This document shows, piece after piece, positions 12,001 through 20,900 of a DNA stretch of 64,000 bases. Each line of letters begins with the position of its first letter. Positions within the stretch are counted from its first letter, which is position 1. A program made the translations under genes and the position numbers. This DNA comes from Tribonema minus (Eukaryota > Sar > Xanthophyceae > Tribonematales > Tribonemataceae). The DNA is taken from positions 31,268 through 95,267 of the forward strand of contig JAFCMP010000189.1 in the NCBI GenBank assembly GCA_017506865.1, given 5' to 3'. Below the pieces are notes generated by a model, which was given only the letters and a program-made list of their open reading frames with translations, had not been told where the DNA came from and searched no databases.

Positions 12001-13846
12001 AATACCTGCACCTGGCGTGCTTCTTCGGCATGCTCGACAGGCAGGGCATGCTGCGCTTCGCCTTCGGCCAGCTCGACCCCGCGCAGCGCCGCTACATCGA
12101 GCTGCCGGAGCTGGACATGCTGCTGCAGGTGAGACAGTTACACCTGACCCTGACCGTAACCCTAACCCAAACCCTAACCCAAACTCTAAACCTAACTCAA
12201 GAGCTGCCGGAGCTGGACATGCGGCTACAGGTGAGGCAGTTACACTTGACCCTAACCCTAACCTTCATCCTGACCCTAAGAGCTGCCGGAGCTGGATATG
12301 CTGCTGCAGGTGAGACAGTTGCACCTGACCCTAATGCTAACCCTCACCCTGAACCCCAGCCCCTGACCCTAACTCTAAACCTAACTCAAGAGCTGCCGGA
12401 GCTGGACGCGCTGCTGCAGGTGGAATCACAGTTACACCTGACCCCAACCCTAATCCTGACCCTAGACCCACCCCAGCCTAACCCTAACTCTAAACCTAAC
12501 CCAAGAGCTGCCGGAGCTGGACGCGATGCTGCAGGTGAAGCGATGTTTTGGCCCCACAACAACAAGTTTTGGGAGGCTTGAAATGTGCAAGAGCTCCCCC
12601 ATGTCGGGGGGCCACGAAGTCTACTGGCGGACATGATAGTATTGGCAGCTTCACTTACATGGTGTGTGAGCCACGCGAGGAACCACAGCCAAGACGACGA
12701 GGAGCGGAAAGAGAGGCACTTGATTCTAACCCTAATCCTAATCCCTGCTCTGACCTAGGGGTACGTGGCATGAAACGTTGCTGAGCTAGTCTTGCTGTCG
12801 GGATGGCACCGTTGGTGTGTTTTGGGCTCGCCTCAGACTTCTGTTGCCCCGCTGCTGCATCCTGCTCCCGTGACCATCCCCAGAATTTGACCGGCGATTG
12901 CCACCAGACCCTAAAAACTGACAACCAGTAGGGTTTACGAGCAAAATCACAGACGCACCACTGCAACTATTTGGTCTTCATGTGACAGACAACTGGGATA
13001 TTAGGGTTAGGGATAGGGTTAGGGTTAGGGTTAGGGTTAGGGTTACCCTAGCCCTGCGCTGGCATGACTCCGAGACTCGAAAAATGCTTCCGTGGCGCAT
13101 TCTCCTTACATATCCCCAACCGTGTCATCTTGCACATATTGTTATAGTGACCAGGTCGCATTGAAAATTGTCTGCGGCAGCATGCACTATTTGGTAGGCG
13201 GCACACGCCTTCTCACCACCCCGTCTGAGTTGACAGCACGTGTGCTGGAGGACTCGCAGTCGTAAAGGCCCCAAGGGAGGCCGGGTGCCCGCTGCACTTC
13301 TAGGGTGCGGTCTCATGCAGCAGCTTAAGCCGCCTTTATTAAACATCAGCAGTGCTACGCCTTGTCGTCTTGAAAGGTCTTTGCCCGATCGTGTCGCCCG
13401 ATTTGCTTACCTCATTTTGCGGCAAAAGTCCAGGTCACTTCCCTTCGCGACACAGGTGTTGATTCCTCTTCCAAAAAGAGGCGTCTGGGCCCCGATTCCG
13501 GCCATTTTTTTTTTTTGGAACGCCACAAACTGACTGACGGCCTGTCTCTGCACCATATTTCCCTGCAACTGTGTCACAGGGCGTGATCGAGGTCGAAAAG
13601 GACGGAGCGCTGCCCACGAGCTTCGCCGCGCAGGCGCGCGCGGGCTTCAAGCGCCACGCCAAATTCGGCACGCAGCTGGACTTTCCGGGGTTCGTCGCGC
13701 TGTGCCGCGCGTACCCGCGCGTGCCTTTCGTCCTGTACAGGCTGCAGACCAAGATTCAGCAGCGGAACCTGGGGGAGGCGTTCTGGGAGGGCAAGAAGGC
13801 GCAATTCGCTGAAGCGCGGAAGGCGCTTGGTATCGAGGTCATGTGA
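1..13846 (+). CDS. IQ-motif / EF-hand-like protein, 3' part (5' end outside window)
   Basis: Ten exons: 1-632, 2133-2423, 3481-3574, 4981-5126, 6519-6804, 7991-8323, 9274-9736, 11000-11276, 11960-12128, 13580-13846 (stop TGA). All junctions are GT-AG and every phase agrees, giving 985 residues with the N-terminus missing. Residues 20-480 are basic, with repeated calmodulin-binding IQ-like motifs, e.g. LQRAARGHLARRR, IIQRAWRRHFWWKW, IQALYRGGRG and VIQRYTRGHLARAG; one IQ is split by the exon 3/4 intron (SIQ|ALWRGHLNRR). Residues 480-600 are charged and helical (LMEAREAALEARHRR). Residues 595-750 form a globular domain starting EGLCELAFTVG. Residues 750-985 hold degenerate EF-hand-like segments (DETDYAGDSTIATF; LDPAQRRYIELPEL; LDFPGFVALCRAYPR). 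Known for such families: Ca2+/calmodulin-responsive cytoskeletal or ciliary scaffolds; the role here is inference. The EF loops lack several Ca2+ ligands. Almost every intron carries reiterated junctions, listed separately. Confidence 0.8.
740..1106 (+). repeat. Donor-junction copies of IQ gene exon 1 (3 copies)
   Basis: The end of exon 1 (gagcgcctggagctgcgc followed by cacag|gtgagc at 632) recurs at about 750-800, 898-948 and 1056-1105. Each copy keeps 30-45 nt of exon end; the first two keep cacag|gtga, while the third has lost its GT (cgcag|gcaac). They are separated by unrelated intron DNA, including a TTAGGG block at 990-1018. Confidence 0.75.
990..1018. repeat. Interstitial TTAGGG block (one of many)
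   Basis: Four to five TTAGGG-like units. Similar blocks occur at 2437-2500, 2590-2635, 8488-8512, 10872-10902, 13003-13048, 16596-16640, 18668-18705, 22808-22835, 22940-22975, 40003-40022 and 46296-46345. Nearly all lie in introns or junction-copy spacers. Both orientations occur. Confidence 0.9.
1461..2132 (+). repeat. Acceptor-junction copies of IQ gene exon 2 (4 copies, ~165 bp unit)
   Basis: Four tandem copies of the start of exon 2 (about 1461-1540, 1608-1717, 1788-1893, 1955-2056) precede the real exon at 2133. Each has a pyrimidine tract plus cag and then codes for a variant of IQRAWRRHFWWKWTIRD. Copies 3 and 4 keep caccagcgctga, an in-frame TGA exactly where the real exon reads caccagcgctgg. 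They would act as poison exons if spliced in. Confidence 0.85.
2484..2858 (+). repeat. Donor-junction copies of IQ gene exon 2 (3 copies) with TTAGGG spacers
   Basis: The exon 2 end (ataIQALYRGGRG segment, then gccag|gtcagt at 2423) is repeated at 2495-2590, 2634-2720 and 2780-2860. Each copy ends with gtcagtg. TTAGGG-like runs fill the gaps (2437-2500, 2590-2635, 2718-2745). Confidence 0.85.
3182..3245 (+). repeat. Acceptor-junction copy of IQ gene exon 3
   Basis: The intron end before exon 3 (3417-3480: cccgccgcttcaaccgcag, ggtggcggcggctgtact, tgcaccgcag) has an earlier copy at 3182-3245 that also ends in tgcaccgcag. Confidence 0.7.
3283..3362 (+). mobile_element. MITE-like dispersed repeat, copy 1
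   Basis: 3283-3362 is the reverse complement of 7186-7278, sharing ttcgcttcgccaggggcgcg-type and cctctctttggatgtg blocks across about 80 bp. Both copies lie in introns of the IQ gene, in opposite orientations. They carry no coding capacity. Confidence 0.65.
3600..4575 (+). repeat. Donor-junction copies of IQ gene exon 3 (6-7 copies)
   Basis: The exon 3 end (cacctggcggcggcgatgcg, then ccattcag|gtagggttgaag at 3574) recurs at 3619-3715, 3746-3835, 3985-4075, 4096-4170, 4321-4400 and 4433-4528, with a fragment at 4555-4575. Most keep cag|gtagggttga. Decay grows with distance from the real donor; one copy has ag changed to gag|gtaggg, others have stops. Confidence 0.85.
4761..5059 (+). repeat. 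Near-identical 149-bp tandem duplication across an acceptor site
   Basis: 4761-4910 and 4910-5059 match with one visible mismatch (ccccccgc versus cccctgct in the early part). The unit spans the intron end, the acceptor tgtatccag and the first 75-80 nt of exon 4. The downstream copy runs on into the rest of the exon. An older, decayed copy of the same exon start lies near 4690-4730. Confidence 0.95.
5140..5545 (+). repeat. Donor-junction copies of IQ gene exon 4 (3 copies) plus TA microsatellite
   Basis: Copies of the exon 4 end (cacctcgcgcgcgctggcac through gaagacag|gtgatgg) lie at 5193-5275, 5346-5455 and 5510-5550. A TA-rich microsatellite (about 5140-5192) separates the real donor at 5126 from the first copy. 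Confidence 0.8.
5940..6360 (+). repeat. Acceptor-junction copies of IQ gene exon 5 (about 3)
   Basis: Degenerate copies of the exon 5 start (gtgcgccaagatcgtggc, then cgcatgcagcgcctcgcg) occur near 5946-6008, 6141-6175 and 6262-6345. The last is the best preserved, with ctccag before it. The true acceptor is at 6518. Confidence 0.7.
7186..7278 (-). mobile_element. MITE-like dispersed repeat, copy 2
   Basis: This is the inverted partner of 3283-3362: gcgcgaaaagccctctctttggatgtgc-gctcaatgcaacacccc. The core gggcgcgaaaa(a)gccc also stands alone at 15488-15506, 17186-17205, 17273-17292 and 17440-17456, which suggests a small family with a hairpin-forming core. Confidence 0.6.
7618..7885 (+). repeat. 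Acceptor-junction copies of IQ gene exon 6 (2 copies, ~180 bp unit)
   Basis: The exon 6 start (ttcag|gcgcagcgcctggc, then gcgcgccacaggcg) occurs at 7629-7692 and 7812-7883 before the real exon at 7991. Both copies keep ttcag and translate to close variants of LMEAREAALEARHRR, then diverge after gccacaggcg. Confidence 0.85.
8366..8635 (+). repeat. Donor-junction copies of IQ gene exon 6 (2 copies)
   Basis: The exon 6 end (ctgctgagcaat, then accaggcggcgagcaccacg, cag|gtgagg) recurs at about 8370-8440 and 8578-8640, each with an intact cag|gtgag. Confidence 0.75.
8730..9135 (+). repeat. Acceptor-junction copies of IQ gene exon 7 (3 copies)
   Basis: Copies of the exon 7 start (gcgagctggccttcacggtc region) lie at 8735-8795, 8846-8955 and 9050-9130. 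The 8858 copy follows gcgcagg and the 9050 copy follows aagg. Each runs 60-100 nt into exon sequence and then switches to intron-like CTAACC or CTTCAAC DNA. Confidence 0.8.
9823..10346 (+). repeat. Donor-junction copies of IQ gene exon 7 (3-4 copies)
   Basis: The exon 7 end (gctgcacgccgcggggtacg to tggctgcccaccccag|gtatg) recurs at 9826-9925, 10033-10095, 10166-10270 and, as a fragment, near 10325-10348. In two copies the donor is gccag|gcatg, so GT has become GC. Confidence 0.85.
10435..10845 (+). repeat. Acceptor-junction copies of IQ gene exon 8 (4 copies)
   Basis: The acceptor region cttgcaaccgcag|gcaccacg-cagcaggggttc (true site 10999/11000) is repeated near 10430-10472, 10548-10592, 10695-10735 and 10800-10845. 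All keep gcaggcaccg, and three keep cagcaggggttc. Confidence 0.8.
11340..11465 (+). repeat. Weak donor-junction copies of IQ gene exon 8
   Basis: The exon 8 donor context (ttcag|gtgcggttgcagcgca at 11276) is echoed at 11346-11375 (tcaggtgcgttggagcgcag) and more weakly near 11430-11462. Intron 8 also holds an exon 9 acceptor copy at about 11796-11832 (gtcaacgcgggcgccaaagg). Confidence 0.5.
12129..12540 (+). repeat. Donor-junction array of IQ gene exon 9 with CCCTAA spacers (4 copies)
   Basis: The segment gagctgccggagctggacat-gctgctgcag|gtgag (true donor at 12128) is repeated at 12200-12240, 12279-12320, 12389-12425 and 12504-12540. The spacers are almost pure CCCTAA-type repeat (CCCTAACCCAAAC and similar), about 70-115 bp per unit. 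The arrangement is regular, exon tag then telomere-like run, and the array stays open in one reading frame for long stretches. Confidence 0.9.
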
Positions 13847-14027
13847 AACTCATATTGTGAATAGGCCAGTTGAATTTACACCAGATTTCGGTCCCGCGGC
13901 TGCCAGGCACTCGGCTTTTGGACAGAGTAAGGTGTTGCCTCAAGCTGTGGTCCATGTTTTTTTCACGTGATTGCGTGTGAGGGCTGGATTTTGGTGTGCT
14001 GTGTGTTGCAATGCCTCCATGTCCACA

Positions 14028-14058
14028 GGAGGGCGCTTGGCACTGAGGTCATGCCAAG
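14028..14058 (+). repeat. Copy of the IQ gene stop-codon region
   Basis: ggcgcttggcactgaggtcatg downstream of the gene repeats the last codons of exon 10 (ggcgcttggtatcgaggtcatg, 13822-13843). The upstream flank also has a second copy, 13975-14030 resembling 14265-14352. Confidence 0.65.
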
Positions 14059-14385
14059 TAGGCAGAGCAAGATGGTACTTCAGACTGTGAATGCACTGTC
14101 TACTTGCGGTTGAGAGATGGAAACCTTACATGTGAAAAATGCAAGGCATGCAGCTCTTGTGCTTGCTTCAAGCGTGTGCTCACGGCGCAATCGTGCATGC
14201 AGCTGAAAGCAAGCACTACTGACGCTCGCTGACCGCCCGTACAAAAATGGAAACCTCTTTTAATTTTAGGTGGTTTTGTGTGTTTCCGTGTTTGTGAGGG
14301 GGCTGGGTTTATTCTGCTGCCGGCGTATTGTTTTTTGCAATGCCTGCATGACCACAAGCGGGGTTACGCGGGGTCCTTGCGCCAG

Positions 14386-14388
14386 CAT

Positions 14389-14430
<42 letters not shown>

Positions 14431-14431
14431 C
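14386..14431. repeat. CAG/GCA trinucleotide run
   Basis: About 14 GCA units just beyond the Rpn13 stop codon. A similar run of about 13 units lies at 14893-14932 inside the last Rpn13 intron, and a shorter interrupted one at 14756-14782. Confidence 0.95.
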
Positions 14432-14538
14432 GGAAGCGTCTCCAGACTGCCCTCACGCGACCCTGGCAGTAGCCCATGTATATATGTACAGTCCGTCCAT
14501 CGGGTTGCACAACGCGCAGCTGCCAACTGTGCGTGTGC

Positions 14539-14892
14539 CTACTGCTGCGGAGGGGGGTTGGGCGGATTCGGTGGCGTATCGGGATTGGCACCCCCCTCGT
14601 TCTGGTCCCCCTCGCCCCCCTCCCCTGGGGGTGGCTGATCCGTGCTGCGTCCCCCTTCTGCGGTCTCTTCTGCAACCAAACCAAAAAGTAATAAGCGGAA
14701 GGTCAAGGTCAGATTGTGTTGAAGGTTTTGGAACCGGTGCTGGATAGGACACACGGCGGCAGCAGCAGCAGCAACAGCAGCAGTGGCCGTTAATGATATC
14801 AATTGCAGTACCCACGACCGTGACTGGGGCTGCAGTTATCAGCGTGCGGTCTGAATTGCCAATTCACAGCCGCTGTTGCCTGACCTTACCCT

Positions 14893-14933
<41 letters not shown>

Positions 14934-17900
14934 CCTTGTGAAGTACTTGCAGGGATCTGCACCACATACGATTTTGTTGGGCAATATCAGTGTGCTGTGT
15001 CATGTTGCAGCAAGATAGAATGAGAGTAGGGAAGAAGCTACAAGCAGACAAGCGACTATCGGCCTGCGGAAAGGCAAATAAGAATACAGCACAGAGGCTT
15101 CCCACGTGGTCCCCCACCGTAGTACTAGCTCCGCTCAAGGGTGCTTAACTTCAGCGATCGGACGAGAGCTGGTGCTGTCACCATGATGTGGCCGTACCCA
15201 TTTGCTTGGTGTCTGTGCCAAATCTAGTCATGAGCGTTGCTAACTTAGCCTACACCAACTGATGTATCATGCAAGCAAGGCATGTAGCCACCATCAGTAA
15301 AAGGCTGCTGCGTCATGCTAATGGGAAGTATACATTCTTGGTTGGAGTCTGCGTGGAACTGGATGGCCTTGGCCTTCGTGCAGGTCTGTCTGTGAGGCGA
15401 GGGCTATGTAGTTGTGCAGGGTATTCCTATTTGTATGTGTGTGCCACAATCGTTTGCAGGTCTTTGTGCTTTTTAGTCATTCTCGCTTAGGGCGCGAAAA
15501 AGCCCAGATGAATGTATTTGAGTTTGCTGTACAGAATGTACATGTCGTGTGACAGTCTGAATGTGTTCCCATGACCACCACAGTCAAACGCCGCCGCCGC
15601 CAAGTGGCATCTCAAGATCCCCCCCTACGTCCTCGTTCATGCGCCCCCCCCCCCTCCGGATTCTGCCATGTGTGTCATGACACGGCCAGAGTACGCCATG
15701 TGGAGCGCTTTGTACTACTTGAGTAGTTTGTAGAGGGCGATCTGGGCGGCGGGGCGCAGCGTGAAAGCTTTGCACGCTGCATACACGAGTGAAAACGAGG
15801 TCTTCATCAATGGCCATCTAGCGGAGGTTACCCCTGCCATGGGTGCGCCAGTCATGCACAGCGGTGAGGCACCGAGCGCAGACACTCCTCCTGCCAAGAA
15901 GAGGGCACGCCTGGAGAAGAAGAACAAGCATCGTCATCTGCTGCTGCAGCAGCAAGGCCAGCAGTCCCCTGGCAGTAAGCAACAGAAACAAGAAGAAAAA
16001 GAAGGCATCGCCACCTCTGGAACCGCTTTTGCTGCTGCTGATGATGATGAATGATGATGATGGCAGCAGCAGCAGCAGCAGCAGCAGAAGCGATGCCAGA
16101 GGTGCGATGCCTTCTTTTTCTTTTTCTTTCTTTTTTTTACTGCCAGGGGCTGCTGGTCTTGCTGCTGCTGCTGCTTCTGCTGCTGCTGATAATGATGATG
16201 CTTCTTCTGCTTCTCCAGGCGTGCCCTCTTCTTGGCAGGAGGCGTGTCTGTGTACGGTGCCACACGGCTGCGCATGACTGGCGCACTCATGGCACCTGGG
16301 GCTTCCACAGCAGCGCTCTCTCAGATAACCAGATTACATGCTTCAAACTTTGAAGTACACGCGTTTTGCGATGTCAGTCGGAAGTTATCGTCAGTGCGAG
16401 CAGTGCTCAACGGCACAGCTGCCATCGCCTCCCACCATCTGATTGCTGCCCCTCCCACATGAATGCAGCTCCTCGCTGCACAAAAGGCTTTCTGAAGCGC
16501 ACGCAGTACTAATGGATGCCGGACTGCCACATGCAAGGGTACGTGCAAGCATGCCTACCCAAAGCAAGCATCACCCACCTTCTGACCTCCTGCCTAACCC
16601 TAACTCTAACCCCAACCCAAACCCTAAACCTGACCTATGATAGGCGCACCTCGCTTCTGAGGGTTTCTTTGAAAGGCTTTCTGAAGTGCACGCGGTACCG
16701 ATAAATGTCAGACTGTCACATGCAAGCATACATACAAGCATACCTACCCAAAGCGTACATCACACCCACCTCCTGATGGCTGCCCCTCCTGCTGCTGCTG
16801 CGCCTGCTGCTGCTGCTGCGCCTGCTGCTGAGCAGCGTTAAAGCCCATTGTCGACAGAATGCTCTGCAGGTCTTGCAAGTTCACCTGGTGGTATGTACAA
16901 TAAGCGCAGTCATTTAGTTGTTGTACCGTCATGAGCGTTGAGACACGCTGTCTTCAAGGTATGTGTAGACTCTGGAAGCGAGCAAACCCATTGTCGACAG
17001 TATGCTCTGCATGTCTTGCAGGTTCACCTGATGGTATGTCATAACAAGCGCAGTCACTGAGAGTCACGATCGATGAGCATGGACACACCTTGATGGAAGT
17101 ACTTCAAAGTACACGGTATTGTAATCTTGAAAGGTGTTCACAAAGATACGCGTAGATTGTGGTGCAAGCTGGACATCCACCATCTGGGCTTTTTCGCGCC
17201 CTGAGCAAGAATCAATAGAAAGTACTTCAACAAAGCATGTGTAGGCTCCGGGAGCAAGCTGAATGGTGATCAACCGCGCTTCTTCGCGCCATAAGCGAGC
17301 ACTTTGTGAAAACATCAAGCCATACTACATGCGTGCATACCGGCACTGACGCGCCATTCAGTGTCGTCAGAATGAGCGATGAAGACACTTTGTTACTGGG
17401 TATACTTGGACTCTGATAGCAAGCGGAATGTGAACCGCCTGGGCTTTCTCGCGCCCTGCACCCATGAATCAAGCCATCAAGCCATACTGCATGTATACAT
17501 ATTTGCACGAACGCGCTGGCTCACATTGAACACAAAACGCGCCGGCTCACATCAAACACAAAACGTCCGCCTGGGTTGCATGTGGCTACGCATCTCGCCG
17601 CGCGCTGCATGTTCAACGCCATTCAAATACGGTCATGTTGGCAGTCTTCTGGCGCATCGCGCTGGACATTCCAAAGCACGCTGTGCAAACCCTACAGGAG
17701 CGCGCTGCGAACTTGTATGCAAATGGAAAAAACGGATAACACCTGATGCTCGTTCTGCATCCCCGCCCCGCCCTCTGGCACTCGTGAGGCATTTCAAGAG
17801 GGCCTGCTACCTCTGCGGCACGAGCAGAAAGCCAGCTAGCACGTGCACGCAAAACGCGAGGCATTGCGCCAGAGCCTGCTATCTCCCAGTCTGCGAAAAG

Positions 17901-20900
17901 CAGCTTTGTAGCGCATGCACATTTGTGGTCTTTGAATTTACCTGCCCCCCTGGTTTGCACCCAGGCGTGCGGTTGCTACAGGCAGCCAAAGCCAGGCGGG
18001 TAAGGCAGAGCCTTGCATCAACATACTTCGAAGTATGTGAAATCGCGCAAAAGTGAAGTCTGAAACTTCAAGTTACCTGCCCCCCTGCGCCGCCTGCCCC
18101 TGCGCCCCCTGCACCTTGACCAGTCCCCAGAGCCCTGCAATTGTGACAAAAGCAGCAGTACTCCTTGGTCAGGCCGAAAAGTGCGTGTTTCAGGCTACTC
18201 ATGCTGCTGCATAATACCAGATTTGACAGCTGTCAGAGGCAGCCTTCAGCATTCAGTGGCGACCGGGAAACAACATTTATGGTTTTGCTTGGCACCCCCG
18301 ACCATTTTGCTCAGCTTCAAATTGAAGCTGTTAAAGACAGGGCGGTGCAACGTAAACAAACTGGGAATCACATGCGAGCTCGAGCAGTCAGCTAGCAAGC
18401 CCCCAATTGGCGATCTCATGATGAAAGCAGTTGCTGCATACATGTACGTGTGATAACTTCAAAGGGCTCCGTCAACAAGAGGTCCATGTACTTCAAATAT
18501 GTCGAATCATCTGTCCACCCAACTCAACCGAGTCCGTACGCGCATTCAACAGGCATCGCCGCAACATCGCTGCTGAACACTCAGCAAGCTTGAATATTTT
18601 TTTTCCACGGCCAAACAGCAGCGACAATGAGGTCGGCGTGGTGGCTTGCAACGAAAGAAGGCAGCCTAACACCCTAACCCTAACCCTAGCTTTAACCCTG
18701 AACAAAACCCCCACCTAGCAGGTCAGAAAATGCATGTGTAGCTAGCAACTGACGGTCAATTGAGGCACACCATGCAAACTTCACGCAAACGCAAGTCTTC
18801 TGAGGTGGCGCGTCATCGCTCAGCAACCTCAGCATGTGCTGCTCTCTTAAACCAAAAGCGGCGTTTCAGATCCCGTGATTACGGTCCGATGTGCTTCAGC
18901 GAGTGTAGTGATGCAAATTGAAGTACGACTCTCGCACAACTGACTCTCGCACACTCACCTGATCATGTTGATGATGTGCTGCGCTGCTTATGGTATGACG
19001 TGCTACAGCAAGGATCATTATGTGCCTTGAAGTGCGGGCAAGCAGAGCATCAAGATGTAATCGAAGTTTGACTCTTGAAGTTTTCACCTGATCATGTTGG
19101 TGAGGCTGTCCCCCTCTGCAGGGGGGGCACTGGGGGGGTTGTCCCCCAGGCACTGCGTAACGGTCTTTGCGAGCTGTTCGTCCTGCGAGCAACAGCCAAT
19201 GGTTGTAGCACACAAAAGAATATTAAATACGTTTACAGTTGTGAGTGTTACAGTATAAAGAAGACTGTTTGTCCTGCGAGCAACAGCCAATGGTTGCAGC
19301 ACACGAATATGAGATAAATACTTGTACAGTTGTGAGTGTTACTGTACAATAAAGAGAACACACCTCCATTACGTTATTTGCACATGACATGAAATATGCA
19401 CGTTCGCTCGGCCTGCCAGCGGCATTCGGTGCCGGTGATGTGTAGCATATGCGTGTCAGTGAAAGTGCACTTTGAAGAAGACGCACACGTGGATCATTTG
19501 GAACACAAAATGTGCGCGCTGTCCCTGAGGTGCGCTCAATTCACGCGCATGAACTCACACCCGTGAAAACACTGCCTCACTGATTCACTCATCTGCCATG
19601 TCGGTAGAATAAAACAGCACAGCACAGCTACACGCGTGCACGAAAATCGCCTGCGGCTGCAATGATCACAACAACAAAAGTCGTTTTTTGTCTCACACCG
19701 GAAAGAGCGCCAACGCATGCTCCCAAGTATTGTTTTTACAGGACACTATCATACTTGGCGTCACTTGAAAGGTTTTGGCACGGGCGACAGAATCAAACAA
19801 ATATTTTTCAAGCTTAACGGTTCAGCTCAGCTGCTCTTGTTTTGCCAGTGGTTTTGCAAACCGCGCCACCCTTGGAAAGGTTGCAGATTTGGGTGTATGG
19901 TGTGGACGAGGTCAACTCGCGACCAACCCTGAATCTATCCAACAAAATCTGCCCTCGTTTTTTTAATGAAAAAACGTGTCGTGTTCAGCCTCATCTTGTT
20001 TTGTTTGACTTTCCATTCACGTACGACGCTTGTTGTAGAGAGATGCTTGTTTTAGAGGGATATGCTGCTGCCAGAGGCCTGCGCTCCGAACAAAAATCTT
20101 CACAAGGCAAGGGGCATGTGCTGTGTTCCGCAAAACAGAAGGTTTCATAATGGAATTAGTGCGTTATCGTCAAGAAGCTCCCCATTCTTTCAATGTAATG
20201 TTGGTGACTCACAATGTGCTCTATGTACCTCGTTTCAGAATGCTTCTCTTCAACTTCATGCTGGTGCAACAGTCGAAGATCGCCGTTGCTGCCAACAATG
20301 ATACTGGAGTTGGCCAAGCAGTTGCACCACAGGACTTTAATATTTAACTTGTATACTCCAGCGCTACATGTGGCAGCGCCAAAGAACTGTAAACTTCATT
20401 TATGACTTCAACTTTAAGCACTTTCTAAGTAGCGCTACATACATACCTGGGTGGCAGCTGCGCCAAAGAACTGTAAACTTCAACTATGACTTCAAGTCTT
20501 TGTACTCTAGCGCTGCATACATACCTTGGTGGCGTCCTTGTCTTGCATCCAGTAGAAGAACCTCCTGGCCGAGTTCTTGACCTGTAAGAATCCGCATACA
20601 GTGGTATAGAAGCGCGTCAAGGCATTGATGACTTGAATATGAAAAAAGCAAACAAACGGCCAGGCACTCGAAACAGTCTTTGATATGAGTCAGTGCTCAA
20701 ATTGTACCCGCGGACTTCCACAAATTACGGCATGGCTGAGCTCAAGACAATGCTCATCATAACATGGAAACCAATCAAAACAGCGTAGAGCTCTGGGTGA
20801 CAAGGCCTGGTTAGCCGCAAGTACCTTACACCAAAGACCGTGACGTAACGGTGTGCAGCGCGGGGCAGCGTCGCGTTGCTGACGACTTGATTGCATGAAG

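Noticed and set aside
12129..12540. CCCTAA runs taken as a chromosome end
   Set aside because: Short, interrupted, in both orientations across the window and inside genes; these are interstitial repeats.
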